NCBI GenBank assembly: GCA_027943245.1
Contig: JANDJZ010000055.1
Location: 1 to 64,000 of the forward strand
Source: Acanthamoeba sp. SK_2022b
Taxonomy: Eukaryota; Discosea; Longamoebia; Acanthamoebidae
Length of the DNA: 64,000 nt
Direction of reading: 5' to 3'
Shown here: piece after piece, positions 10,553 to 21,810 of the stretch
How the letters are laid out: each line of letters begins with the position of its first letter
How positions within the stretch are numbered: the stretch's first letter is position 1
Translations under genes and position numbers: made by a program
The notes under the pieces: generated by a model
Database searches by the model: none
Seen by the model: only the letters and a program-made list of their open reading frames with translations
Told to the model about the DNA's origin: nothing

Positions 10553-11493
10553 ATGGAGACGAAGGAGAAGGTCAAGGTAGTCTTGTTCGACCTGGACAAC
10601 GTGTTGTACAGCTCGCCCAAGCTGGCGGAGGAAACGGAAAAGCTCATCACTGCGTTCTTCCGCCAGGAGCTGGGGTTTAAGGACAACCAGGAGATAGAGG
10701 ACCAGAAGAAGCGATACTTTGAACAGTACGGGCTCGTCCTCAAGGGATTGCTGACCGACCACCCCGACCGTACGCTCCCCCCCGGACTCTCTCGTTCTTG
10801 TCGTATTCGTTCTTTTTGGTTTTAAACGTTTCTTTGCAGTCGACGTAAACCTGTACCTGAAGAAGGTGGATGGCTCGTTGCCTTTGAGCGAATGTTTGGG
10901 CAGAGGTGATGAACTGCGCCACATGCTCACATCGATGCGACCAGGTATGCTGCGGCCGATCATTTATGAAGGTGAACGCTGACAACGTTTGACCCGCGTG
11001 AGAGATCAAGAAGCTCGTGCTCACCAACGCGGCAAAGGGCCACGTCGAGCGTACCACGCGCATACTGGGCATAGAAGACTGCTTTGACGGCATCATCGAC
11101 ATCTTTGCTCTGAGTACGTGACCCCCACCTCAAGCCGCTGGTGTCCTGCTGCAGGGGCTAACAGGTGTGGTGACGTCAGAGTTCAACCCGAAACCGCAGA
11201 GGAAGGCGTTCGAGCTTGCCCTGAAGAGGTGCCGCAAGGTTGTAGGCGACAACGTTCAACCTCAGGAGTGCATGCTGATCGACGACAATCGGGAGACCAT
11301 CGAGAAGGCCAAGGCCACGGGCTTCAAAACCCTCTGGATAAGCGGCGACTGCGAGAACGACGACGCTGACGACCGCCGCCAGCTAGACAAAGACATAAAG
11401 ATGAAGGAAGAAAAGGAGGTGGCTACGGCCAAGCGAGTGCACGAACTGTCCAGAGTGCGTCCTGAGCTCTTCTCCAGCTCTGAGCATACCTAG
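10553..11493 (+). CDS. HAD-superfamily hydrolase, pyrimidine 5'-nucleotidase (SDT1-like) type
   Basis: Four exons (10553-10769, 10840-10944, 11003-11113, 11165-11493) give 253 residues. HAD motif I is VVLFDLDNVLYSS (nucleophile Asp, then the acid/base Asp), motif II is KLVLTNAAKGH, motif III is the Lys region NPKPQRKAF, and motif IV is MLIDDNRETIEKA. The insertion pattern after motif I and the DxDNxLY form are typical of the Sdt1/Phm8 nucleotidase group, which dephosphorylates nucleoside monophosphates. The C-terminal 40 residues are charged and extend beyond the domain. The substrate is inferred only from the family. Confidence 0.75.
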
Positions 11494-11598
11494 GATGCCT
11501 TGCTCAACCCAAGTTCATGGAGAGCCAGAATAAAAAGTATTTTTAATATATTTAGCTTTTATAGCTATTGATCTTGTGACACCGCAGAGGGTGCATCG

Positions 11599-13197
11599 AT
11601 GCATCAGCAGATTATGGACGACGCGTTCGAAAGCATGGAGCAGGAGGCAGTCGAGTTTGCCGAACCGACGTTGGCCGACTTCGTGGTGCCCATGCCGCCC
11701 ACGAGGGGGAGGCGGTCTTCGGGTGGCAGCTCCTCCTCGTCATCCAGCGGATCACGGGCCATGTCGACGACCACAGGTGACGCCCCGTTTTCGTCATCGA
11801 CGTCTGGGCAGCGCCAGCGAATCGATTTGCGCCTTGCCTACCTCGACCTCCCACACGCCTCATCTTCTTCTGCATCTTCGTCTCCACCTCCTTCTCAGGC
11901 ACAGCACCCTCGGCCCCTACATCTCCACCACCAACGCAGCCCCTCCGTTCCCATCGCAGCATTTTCAACTTCTTCGCCATCTTCTTCTTCAGCTTTTCAT
12001 TCTTCATCTCTGCCCACTACTTCCACGCTTGCCACCATGTCCTCCCCTTCTTCTTCATCGCCCTTCTACGACGCCGCTGGTGGCGGGAGCTTCTACTACT
12101 TCAACAGCAACACCAACCCCTTCAGCGTAGGCCTTCCTTCGCCATCGCCTCCCTCACCCTCACCCTCACCTTCTATCTCTTCCTTCTTCACGCCTCTGTC
12201 GTCGATGCCTTCCTCTCTCTTTCCTCTACAGCAGCAACAACAGTTCCCACCTTCTACTTCATCTTCTACTTCATCATTGTCGGCGCTGTTTGCCACCACC
12301 GCCACTACCACTACTACTTCAACACAGCGCAAGAAGAAGAGGAAGCATCGAATACGAAGCGCGTCGATGAACAGCACGCCTCATTCGTCGTCTTCTTCAT
12401 CTTCTTCCTCGACTCTGTCGTCCGAATGGCAGCCGATGCCCCGGTCGATCGATGGCGACGACGAGGAGGACGCCATGGACGAAGAAGAGGGCCGCGAACG
12501 TCGGCTACTTCATCATCAAGACGACCAAGCCGGCGACTTCTACGACTCACAAGAAGACGACGACGACGGCGACCAAGAGGAAGAGGAGGAGGAGCGGACC
12601 GAACGCTCGGCCACCTTCGGAGAGCGCAGCCAGGGCCGGTCGGAGCGCGAGGCCCTGCGGGTCGTGGCCAAGCGCATGCGGCTCATGCAGCCCTTTGCCA
12701 ACGACCCGCACAAGGACGGCGACAACGACTTGAGGGACACCGTCCAGGCCACCCACAGCGAGGTCGGCGTGGGCGTCGACGGCAGGCGAGCGTTCGGTGT
12801 CGGTGCGGGGTCGGTCCTGACGCGCACGCGGGCCAACCCCAATCGGGCGAGCCTGCGGGACGACGGCCTCACGGCCAAGTATGCGGGCAAGGGCATGGAC
12901 ATCATAGACGACGTCGACGACGACGACGATGATGGAGATGACGATGGCGAAGGTGGAGAGCTGTACGTGCGTGTGAAGACGTTGACGGGCAAGGTGCTGC
13001 AGGTGGCGGGCCTGCGCCGCGGGACGACGGTGGCCGAGGTCAAGCAGCGCCTCGAGGAGACGTCGGGCGTCCCGCGCCACCAGCAGCGCCTCGTCTTTCG
13101 GGGGAAGCAGATGGCCGACGCCCGCACGCTGGCCCACTACGCCGTCGGCCCCAACGCCGTCCTCTACATGGTCCTCGCCCTGCGCGGCGGCCATTGA
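11599..13197 (+). CDS. Ser-rich, acidic protein with C-terminal ubiquitin-like domain ending RGG-His
   Basis: A single uninterrupted frame of 532 codons. Residues 1-270 are Ser/Pro-rich and low in complexity, with a basic cluster QRKKKRKHRIRSAS near residue 243 that resembles a nuclear localisation signal. Residues 290-340 are strongly acidic. The last 78 residues form a ubiquitin-like domain: VKTLTGKVLQV..., VAEVKQRLEE, QQRLVFRGKQM...ARTL and LALRGGH. Lysines equivalent to ubiquitin K6, K11, K27 and K48 are present. The chain ends with the diglycine followed by one His, as in ubiquitin or UBL precursors that are trimmed by proteases. Whether it is processed is unknown. Confidence 0.75.
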   Translation: MHQQIMDDAFESMEQEAVEFAEPTLADFVVPMPPTRGRRSSGGSSSSSSSGSRAMSTTTGDAPFSSSTSGQRQRIDLRLAYLDLPHASSSSASSSPPPSQAQHPRPLHLHHQRSPSVPIAAFSTSSPSSSSAFHSSSLPTTSTLATMSSPSSSSPFYDAAGGGSFYYFNSNTNPFSVGLPSPSPPSPSPSPSISSFFTPLSSMPSSLFPLQQQQQFPPSTSSSTSSLSALFATTATTTTTSTQRKKKRKHRIRSASMNSTPHSSSSSSSSSTLSSEWQPMPRSIDGDDEEDAMDEEEGRERRLLHHQDDQAGDFYDSQEDDDDGDQEEEEEERTERSATFGERSQGRSEREALRVVAKRMRLMQPFANDPHKDGDNDLRDTVQATHSEVGVGVDGRRAFGVGAGSVLTRTRANPNRASLRDDGLTAKYAGKGMDIIDDVDDDDDDGDDDGEGGELYVRVKTLTGKVLQVAGLRRGTTVAEVKQRLEETSGVPRHQQRLVFRGKQMADARTLAHYAVGPNAVLYMVLALRGGH

Positions 13198-13298
13198 TGC
13201 ATCACGTGTGTGCACAACAACCCAAGAAATCACAGTGCACCACAGTCGTTTCACGGGTATTTCTTTAATGGGAGTTGTCGACATAAGAGCTGGGAAGG

Positions 13299-14867
13299 CT
13301 AGTCCTGGGCGATCTCGACGATGGCCTTGCCGACGTTCTTGCCCTCGAACAGGCCGAGGAGCGAGGGGACGAGGTTGTCCATGCCGTGTTCGGTGGTGAG
13401 CTCGTAGTGAATCTTCTTCTCCTTGTAGAGCTGCGCCAGCTTGCTGCGCGCCTCCTCGAAGTGGTCAAAGAAGTCATAAACGATGAAGCCCTCGACCGTC
13501 GCCCGCTTGGCGGTGATCATGAACGTGTTGTGGACTGGCACCGGGTTATTGTACGAGCTTATCTGTTTTTTTTTTTACATTATTTTGGTAAGTGATATTC
13601 AACCAATAATTATGAGTTAATAATTATGAGTTAACGCGAGCGGTACCTGGCCGCACATGATTATGCGTGCGCCCTGATTCAGGTTGAGAAAGACTGCGTC
13701 GAGTGTGGGGCCTCCGACGTTGTCCCAGTAGAGGTCCACTCCTGGGCCACCGCGAAACGTCAGCGGGAAAGCGAGGTTGGGGAGGGGCAGAAGGGCCGAA
13801 CCCTGCGGGCACGCTTCCTTGATGGCCTTGTCAAGGCTGTCGCCAGCCTTCTTGTAGTCGATGCACTTGTCGAACTTGAACTTCTCCTCGACCAGCTTCG
13901 TCTTCTCGGGGCCACCAGCCAATCTGCCGCACACGCACGCACACACGCGAGAGTGAGTCACGCTAGCACTGACCCCTGTTTGTATTGGTGTGTGAGAACC
14001 CGATGACTGTGAGGCCGAGGTCCTTGGCCAGCTGGCCCACGACGGAGCCCACCGCGCCGGCGGCCGCGCTCACCACGATCGTCTGCCCCTTCTTGGGCTG
14101 GCCCACTCTCATCAAACCTGTCAAGTCGTCGAGCCGTCAGCCAATCAGGCTTTGGTGGTGAAGGTGTGGGGGCCCGAACCCAAGTAGGCAGTCTCGCCGG
14201 TCATGCCCAGCAGGCTGAGGTTGAGGGGCAGGTCCAGCCCCTTGGTGTCAAGCTTGTTGACCACCATCTTCTTGAGCTCATCCTCCTTGATGACGTCTGC
14301 CACACGCGAGCGGGGAACGGAGATAAGTTCCGCGAATCGGATGAAGGGGCGTTTTTAACGAATCGGGATGAGTCTACGTCTTACCGAACTTGCGCCAGCG
14401 AAGCATGCCCGAGACGAGGTCACCCTCTTTGAACTTGCTGTTGCGTGACTCGAGCACCTTGGCGATGGCGTCGCCGTACATGGGTTTCCCCACCTGGTAT
14501 GGCTCCGTGTACGAGTCTTCCAGGGTCATCTGTGGCGTTGTGTTTATTATTTAAGGACTTGATATCTCGCTTCATTTCTTATCTGTGAGTTCACCGATCG
14601 CACACACACGTACCTTGGGCCTCATGTAGGGGTCGACGGAGAGATAGAGCGTCTTGACCAGAATCTGCACGGATGTGGAGTGCAGAGCGAGACAGTGAGT
14701 GAATGTGCACTGTGGACAGGGGCTGCGCAGAGCGACAGCAAGTGCGATACCTCGCCATCGGCCGAGAGCTTGGGGTACTCGCAGTCCTGTTGCTTGAAGT
14801 TCTCGGGGGTGGGCTTTTCCTTCGGCTTCGAGGCGAAGATAACCTCCTGGTTCTGCTGATCGGCCAT
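13299..14867 (-). CDS. Zinc-independent NADP-dependent oxidoreductase (MDR family, PTGR/CurA-like)
   Basis: Eight exons (14867-14751, 14664-14614, 14529-14385, 14296-14180, 14117-14000, 13923-13802, 13741-13647, 13562-13299) give 342 residues, the usual size for the leukotriene B4 dehydrogenase / prostaglandin reductase group. Visible motifs are LYLSVDPYMRPK, MTGETAYLG, the Rossmann stretch VVSAAAGAVGSVVGQLAK, VDLYWDNVGGPTLDAV, ARIIMCGQISSYN and a C-terminal EGKNVGKAIVEI. The catalytic zinc ligands of classical alcohol dehydrogenases are absent, as expected for this subgroup. It reduces the C=C bond of enones or alkenals with NADPH in relatives. The 3' end lies about 100 bp from the end of the ubiquitin-like gene. 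Confidence 0.85.
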
Positions 14868-16320
14868 GGTGGACAGGTAGTCTGCGTGTGTTGTGTGTGT
14901 TGTGCTGTTGTGGTGTGGCGTGGAGGTTCTTACTGCAGGAGAGGCACGCCCAGTCGGTTAAAAAAAGGTGTGTCGGCCACCTCACCAGGCAACTCTGACG
15001 AATTCTCTGTTGCCTCTGCTGCGCTGCCTGGCCGAACAGCGCGACATGATGATGTGGTACGCGACAGAATTTTAAACATGCCTTCCCTGAAAGGCAGCAA
15101 ATCCTCCACATTTCCACGTTACGGCTTTTCGGAGTGCTCACGGATGTTGCATGGGAGAGAAAGCGGGGGCTGCAAATAGTTTTGGTTGATGGCTTGGGCT
15201 ACCTTGTCACACCTTCTGCATCATACCTTGATTCCTCAGGTCCTCAAGGGCTGTGTTTGCAAAACTCATGAAGAATGTGGTACAATCTCCAACCCATCCA
15301 TCACAAAAGCATCCGTTTCTTTTTCTTTTTGAAACTGCTGTGGTTGGCATGTGGTAAGTTATTGATAGTCATCTGTGCTCACTTCCTAGTTGGTATGTAA
15401 GTGGGTGAGTGTATATTTACCTGTGGAATGCATTGTGAGGCTGCTCTTACACATGTGGCAGTGATAGTTGCAGACCTAAAGGCCTACCTCACTGAGCACA
15501 AGCTTCCCTGCAAGTCTGGTGAGAGGAAGGCAAGCCTGCTGTGGTGTGTACAAGACCACATATTTGACTGAGTGCTTGTGGTACGTTTTCTATGTGCCAG
15601 TCAACAGATTGAGCAACCAACAGCTATGTGATGGCACATTCTCAAGCACCACCTTCAGCCCAAATGTGACACATCAAGGAGTGTATCAAGGAGCAGGAGC
15701 CAGCTTCTGCTGTACCTGTGAAATGTACCCACATTAGCATGTGGACATAATTTGTTACATATTTGATACACAGTAAAGCAGCATTCTTCAAATTGCAATG
15801 TAGCCACACAATTTGTATGTGGTGCTCTATTTTTTGTTGTGCTAGACCCTACTGCTCCCTTAATGCTGACTCACAACTTTATGATACCACCTCTATCATC
15901 AAATGAGAGCCCTCTGGGTGCCACTGCAATTTTGGGCTTGGCATCCTGATATGCACTGTACAAACAATAGAGTCATGGTACTGAACACTCCACTGGTGTT
16001 GAAAAGGAAACAGAGGAACCTTTCCAACCTGGCGCCTCTTCAGGCGTGCACACTGTGTCCATCTAACTCCAGTCAGGTTCACTGCGAAGCGTAAAGACAT
16101 AGGACTTGCAGCAAGCTCTTGGGAGGCTTTGTGGCGATTAGTCCAACACTCTTTCTTCTTTCTGGTGCTGCCATGGTCAGGAGTCTGTGAGCTGTTGGTG
16201 TGTGCTGGTTCTTACTGCAGGATGCACGCTGAGTAGATGAAAAAAGTGTGATCGGGGATGTTACATGGGAGAAAAAGCGGAGGTGTATTGGGTTGAACAA
16301 GCGGTGGGGAAGAAACACAA
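14868..16320. other. Intergenic region with CpG-depleted island and duplicated leader
   Basis: 14868-15180 is the 5' region of the oxidoreductase gene. About 15180-16090 is strikingly CpG-poor (one CpG in 15181-15480) and has no gene. 16100-16290 resembles the oxidoreductase 5' leader: 'ggttcttactgcagga' occurs at both 14922 and 16208, and 'catgggagaraaagcg' occurs at both 15149 and 16264. No intact gene is seen. Confidence 0.6.
16079..16290 (-). pseudogene. Possible decayed 5' fragment of an oxidoreductase paralogue
   Basis: An ATG at about 16173 opens 31 codons (VGLIATKPPKS...) after a leader that matches the leader of the oxidoreductase gene at 14868-15180. In that gene the same leader precedes MADQQ...VIFASKPKE. 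The short frame then stops. The similarity of leader and first codons suggests a truncated duplicate. The protein similarity is weak. Confidence 0.35.
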
Positions 16321-17557
16321 TCAAGCGGGGAGGAACACTTCGATGTTCTCCATGAGGCTCGACAGGAGCGTGTCGCCGTTGATGAGCTTCGTCGTGGCGA
16401 TAATGTACTCCCGATTGTCTATCAGACAGAGATCGACGTAAGTCACGACCAGCCAAGACGATCAACACGAGGCGACGGTACCGTCTTGCTGCGAGAGCCA
16501 GCGAATGGCGGCGATCTCGGTGAAGGTGACGCCGCCGATGAAGAACACCAGGTGCACCTTGCTCGCTCCCGTAGCACCCCCAACTGCACGTATTTTATGT
16601 AAAAATAAAATCAACAAAATCAAAAAAAATAGAAAAATAATTTCCGTGTAGAATAAATATCAAAATGAAGGGCCAACCTTGGAGGACGCCCTCGGGCAGC
16701 TGCTGGTCCTGCTCGAAGCTGGGACCGGGCAGGGTGTTGAGCACGTCGATCAGCTGCCGCCAGCTGTTGGCCAGCTCTACCAGCCGCACGCTGACCGGCG
16801 CATACCTGTAGCGTCGACGATAGCGCCCCCCTCCCCAGTGAGCCACTTGGTTGAAGTTGTGTGTTGTGAATTGATGTGTGCGTGTGTCGCGGTGTACGCA
16901 CCCCGAGTAGACGTAGGCGATGTCGTTGGGCTCGGCCTCGTTGATGTTCTCCACCACGAGGCGAAGGCGGTTTCGCACCACGTCGAACGTCTTCTTGCCC
17001 TCCTGCTTCTTGATCAACCCCAGCCGCTCCAGGTTGCTGTTTTACAAGGAAAAAATAAGTTAATAGAATTATAATCATTCACCACGGCAAACATATAAAT
17101 AAAATCTACAAAATATGATATTGTTTATTAAATGTTAGGAAACAAATAAAATAAACCGTACTTGAGCGTGAACAGATATTCGTAGCCGTAGGCCTACAGT
17201 GGGCAAAAAAAGTGCATGAGGCGTCGAGTAGAGCGGTGGAGAAGTTGAAGTTGGGAGGGGGCCGCGTACGGAGAGGATCTCGTTCTTGAAGAACTCGTAT
17301 TCCTTCTGCTTGATGCCCTGGTTCGTCATCGAGTACAGCACCAGCAGGCGCAGCACCTGGACCCACCACCCTTCATGAGCCCTCCTCTCATCTCTCCCTC
17401 CCTCTCTCGTGTGCCACGCGTGCCTTGACGAGCGGCTCCTGGCGCGAGATGCACTCCTCGATGTAGTCGTTCGGTGGGTTGTTGCCCAGCAGCAGATCTG
17501 GTGGTCAAATCAACACCACACCAGCGGGGAGAGGCCAAGAGCGTGAAAAGGGGAGGC

Positions 17558-17613
<56 letters not shown>

Positions 17614-19029
17614 TGTGTGTGGGCTCAGGATTACCCTGTTCGGCCGAGAGCTGCTTGTGGAAGTTGGAGCCCTTGGTCACCTTGAGGATGTGCTCGGCCA
17701 CGCTCGTGTGCGTGCGCAGCGATTGGTGTTCCTGTCGTCCACGCCAACGTCGACATCGTCACTCATCATCACCATCATCGTCATCGACCACCACCACTAC
17801 GGTCGTGTCGAGTGTGGGTGCGAGCGATACCGTTTGGTAGGAGCCGAGGCCCTTCATGAAGTCGCGGATCTCGGACACGGTCTTGAAGTCGTATCGTTTC
17901 TGTGGCCACGTGCATTTGTTGTCAGGCGCCGTCCAATGGTGACAGAGTTCGCCACAGAAGCCACGTGGCAGCGCTACGATTGCGTTTGGATGGGAGGGGA
18001 GGGCACGACACCTTGTAGTATTCATCGATCTCCTTGGCCTTTTTGTTGAGCAGCGGACCCAGCACGCCAAAGTTGACGTCACGCAGGAACGCAAACAGTC
18101 TACAGTCGTGGATTAGCTTCACGGCTGTGTGTGTGTGGTGTGTGTGGTGTGTGTGGTGTGTGCGTGGGAGGCGCGCACTTGTCGTTGGAGTTGAGAGGCG
18201 TCTTTATCTTCTTGATGCCCTTCTTGGCCGCCTCCTCGGCCTTGCCCACCAGCTCGGGGTCCAGGTCCACCAACCCGTTGTTGATCCCAAACACCTCGTC
18301 GATCAAACTAACATTCATGCCACGAGACACGTCAGCAACGAGAAATTAAATTAAATAAATTACTAAATAAATTACTAAATTAATAAATGAGACGAGGGGC
18401 GGGGGCGAACCCTTCGTAGGTGAGCTGGGTGCACATGGGGGTGACCATGTCGGTCTGGCGGTCGATGAGGATGAGCGTATCAATCTCCGGCACGATCTGA
18501 GTGGGCTCGTCGGCGCCCATCTCCCGCCGCATGCGCAGCAGCATCTCCGCGACACCCTAAACACATGATGTGCGCGAACGTGGTGTGTGTGTACGAGAGT
18601 GAGCGCATGCGCGTGTATACGAAAGCATTGGGTGAGGTCACACACCTTGGCGCAGGAGCCCTTGCCCTTGATGTGCGGGATGATGCCAAAGATGGACTGC
18701 AGCTTCATGATCGACCGTGCCACGTAGAACAGCGACGTGCGATCTCCGTCCTTTGTTGCAAAAAAAGATTACATTAATTCCAATCATTATAAAATAATAA
18801 CAAATTGTATGAAAAATAATAAAATGAGATATAAAAATAATTGGCAATACCAGGAAGCACTCTCGGAAGGAGTCCTCCATCTCCAGGCTGAGCACATCCT
18901 TCTCGAACGGGATGAGGTCGAGCTGGAACTCGCCCAGTGTCACGTCGCCGTACACGCCCTCCTCCTCCAAATGCCTGTGCACGACCACAAATCAATTCAT
19001 TACTTTCAGTACTACTACTACTACTACTA

Positions 19030-19081
<52 letters not shown>

Positions 19082-19831
19082 GTGAGCAAGGAGAGCAACC
19101 GTTCGCAGAGCATGGTTTGGCGCGGGACGAAGAAGATGTAGTAGTTCTTCCGCTGGTCATCCCTCTGATGATTCTGTATGTGCTCGCCGATGAAGCGGAT
19201 GAACTGGATGCTGCGATCACGTCACGTGTGTCAAGGGCAGGAAAGGCAAAGAGAGACTACAGAGGCAAAAGAGAGAGAGAGAGAGAGAGGAGAGACCGTA
19301 CCGAGGTCGGATGAGGTAGACGATGTTCTTGCAGTCGGTGTCGAGGCGATCGGAGAGGTGGTAGATCTTCTCCACGCCGTGCTCCTTGAGCAGCGAAACC
19401 TCGGCGATGAGGCCAAGCGGGCCCGACAGCTTGGGATCCAACACCAGACCCTTCCCTCCCGGTACCTGGTACCATTGTTATTAGTGGGATAAAAGCTTAA
19501 ATTTATTGCCTGCGGTAATTTTATATAATAATTTTCTTTAAAAGCGTGAGTTAAATAACGCTCCAAAGAAAAGGGGAACGGATTTTCGGTTGGCAATTGA
19601 AAAGAAATAAATTTAGTAAAATGATCGGGGGGGGGAGTGTACTGAGTCGAGGACGCGAATGAGCTCGAGTTTGGCATGCTCGCGCACTACATTGAGATTA
19701 ATGGCAGCCTGGTCCAAGTTAGGGATGCCCGAAATGGGCTGCGCTCCCGGCCCGCCCTGAGGAGGCGCTCCAGCTGCCGCTCCTGCTCTGGGAGCGCTCG
19801 CTGGTGCCGGTGCTGGCTGTGCCCTCTGCAT
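16321..19831 (-). CDS. VPS33: VPS33, Sec1/Munc18-family subunit of HOPS/CORVET tethering complexes
   Basis: Seventeen exons: 19831-19643, 19465-19302, 19210-19100, 18974-18851, 18750-18646, 18556-18411, 18307-18179, 18099-18012, 17899-17831, 17731-17635, 17497-17424, 17356-17270, 17193-17162, 17036-16902, 16805-16678, 16583-16482 and 16418-16321. They total 625 residues; VPS33 is normally about 600. SM-family landmarks are GKGLVLDPKLSGPLGLIAEV, NIVYLIRPR, FFVPRQTMLCER, TLILIDRQTDMVTPMCTQLT, GNNPPNDYIEECI, LVLYSMTNQGIKQKEYEFFK and the C-terminal VFFIGGVTFTEIAAIRWLS. It clamps SNARE bundles in endosome and vacuole fusion. The N-terminus has a Pro/Ala/Gly-rich extension. Intron 11 is GC-AG (17423). 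Several introns carry CA/GT tracts. Confidence 0.92.
17560..17611. repeat. (GT)n tract in a VPS33 intron
   Basis: On the transcribed strand it is a (CA)n that starts about 15 nt after the 5' splice site of the intron between exons 10 and 11. Confidence 0.85.
18124..18165. repeat. Degenerate (GT)n/(GTGTGTG)n tract in a VPS33 intron
   Basis: A GTGTGTGTG-GT periodic stretch between exons 7 and 8, close to the 5' splice site in the sense direction. Confidence 0.7.
19011..19081. repeat. (TAC)n followed by (AC)n in a VPS33 intron
   Basis: About seven TAC units, then about 24 AC units, between exons 3 and 4. In the sense direction the (GT)n begins about 20 nt after the donor at 19099. Confidence 0.85.
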
Positions 19832-20390
19832 TCTGATGACGTTCAATAACGGTGATGATATTTATGTATGCCACAAAAAAAAACAAAAAGAAAAGCTCTT
19901 TCGGATTCTTGGCCACGCAGCGAAAATTCAGTTGTTTGTTCTGTGTTGAGGTGTTTCCTGAAGACGACCTCCATGTCTACTGAGGATGTGTTGCTTGGCT
20001 TGCAGGTGAGCAATGTGAATGCCAGTTTCTGGATTGGATTGAAGATTGTGGGGCAGCTTATGCTGGGAGGAGTACACCATGAGCAAATCCATCATCAGCT
20101 ACAGCAAAGAAGTTGGCCCCCAATGCATATGATACATGCTGTGTGTGAGGCAGAGATCAGACTGTTGCCTTGGACTGCTCACAACACACTTCTACTCATG
20201 CATGAGAAGCTGTACCAAACTGACAGGTTACTCCTGGAGATGTGAGGGATCCAACATGAGATGACACTGTCACACATGCTGGAGCTGTGGCTTCAAGTAC
20301 AAGCAGGTTCCTGATACACTGTGGAAAAACGCCAAGGCGAGGAAAAACATATCCTTTTGTGAAAATGAAGGAAACGCCAAAGATCGGAGG
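19832..20390. other. Intergenic region with CpG-poor unknown fragment
   Basis: About 19980-20310 is CpG-poor, TG/CA-rich sequence containing an open plus-strand frame (VNASFWIGLKIVGQLMLGG...) with no start and no recognised family. It looks like a decayed gene fragment inserted between the divergent VPS33 and THUMP-methyltransferase genes. The CpG-poor character ends near 20320. Confidence 0.45.
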
Positions 20391-21733
20391 ATGGAAGACC
20401 AGCGAGCGTACATGGGTACAGTACCGACCGGAGTAGAGGAGGCGGTGCAGGACGAGATACAAGAAAAACTGCACCCCTTCACGGTGCACTCCACGATGGG
20501 GAAGGTACCAGGTGCAAATACACGAATACTGCTCAGCCTCTGACCGCCTTGTCAGGTGTTTGTGGAGACGACGGCACCGTGGGATGAAGTGACAGCTCTA
20601 CGTGCCGTTGATCGCCTGTTCGTGCTGGGGCTCCACCGGCCGTCGCCCGCCTATCCTGCTGGTACGCCCACCACATACAGTGCACTGCACAGCAACAACT
20701 AGCCAACCACCCTTGGCTCAGACGAGTCCGTGCTTGCGGCAAAGATCAAGGAGTGGGTTGTGAGCAAGGAGATCGACTGGCCAGCTATTCTGGATGTCTG
20801 GCGGAGGGCCTACCATGGTGACGTCACGCCACCACCCACTAACACTGCTCTCTCGCTTGAGAGGCCATCCAGGTTGGCTCACATGACCTCCTCACCCCCA
20901 GCACATCTGCGACCGCCTGACGTGGAGCCCGCAAGTGGCTACGGGTTCTATCCTGATACTCCCTGTCGCAGGTCTGTACGCTGTGTTGTGAGTGTGCGTG
21001 TGACAGAGGGAAGGCAACAGCTAAAAGGCAGCTGGACAGGTGGGATTCGAGCTACGGCTACGCCAAGTCGGGCATCAGCTTTGCCGTATCGTGCACGAGG
21101 ACCGGCCTGCGCACAAAATGCCTCACTTCCAAACAGATCGCACAACACGTACGCACGCCACTCCCTCTCATGCACACTCTTCTTCGTGCCCTTCATGCTG
21201 ACATCACACCGGCGCTGACGTCATGCTGACAGTGTGGGGACAGCCTGGTGGAAGGTGAGTATTTATGATCGACCGATCAACGGGGCCCCGACCTCTTTTT
21301 CGTCATCGGCGACGGCTTGGCTCACGACCGAAATGAACTCCATGCAGAGTTTGGGTGGAGGGTGGACCTCGACCACCCCGAGCTGTTAATCTCCGTCTAC
21401 GCCACGGACGACCACTTCATCGTTGGCATTCCATTGCCCGAGGTCCGTGTTCCCTGCGCGCGCGTGTGTGTGTCAACTGAACCAACCTCACTGTGCGACT
21501 GATGTACTCCCGTACGACTCTGTAGAGCCAAGTCACGAAGCGTGAGCACATTCGCGGCATAGGCCTGCGCTGCTCGATCGCCTACGCCATGTGTCGGTAC
21601 CTTTTCCTTTGCTTCTCGCCTCCTCTTCCTGCGACGACGTGGCTTACCTCACACTGCGGCCGCAGGGCTGCCGGCGTGGCGAACGGGAGCGTGGTCTTGG
21701 ACCCCATGTGCGGGCGAGTACGTCGCTACAGGC

Positions 21734-21810
<77 letters not shown>

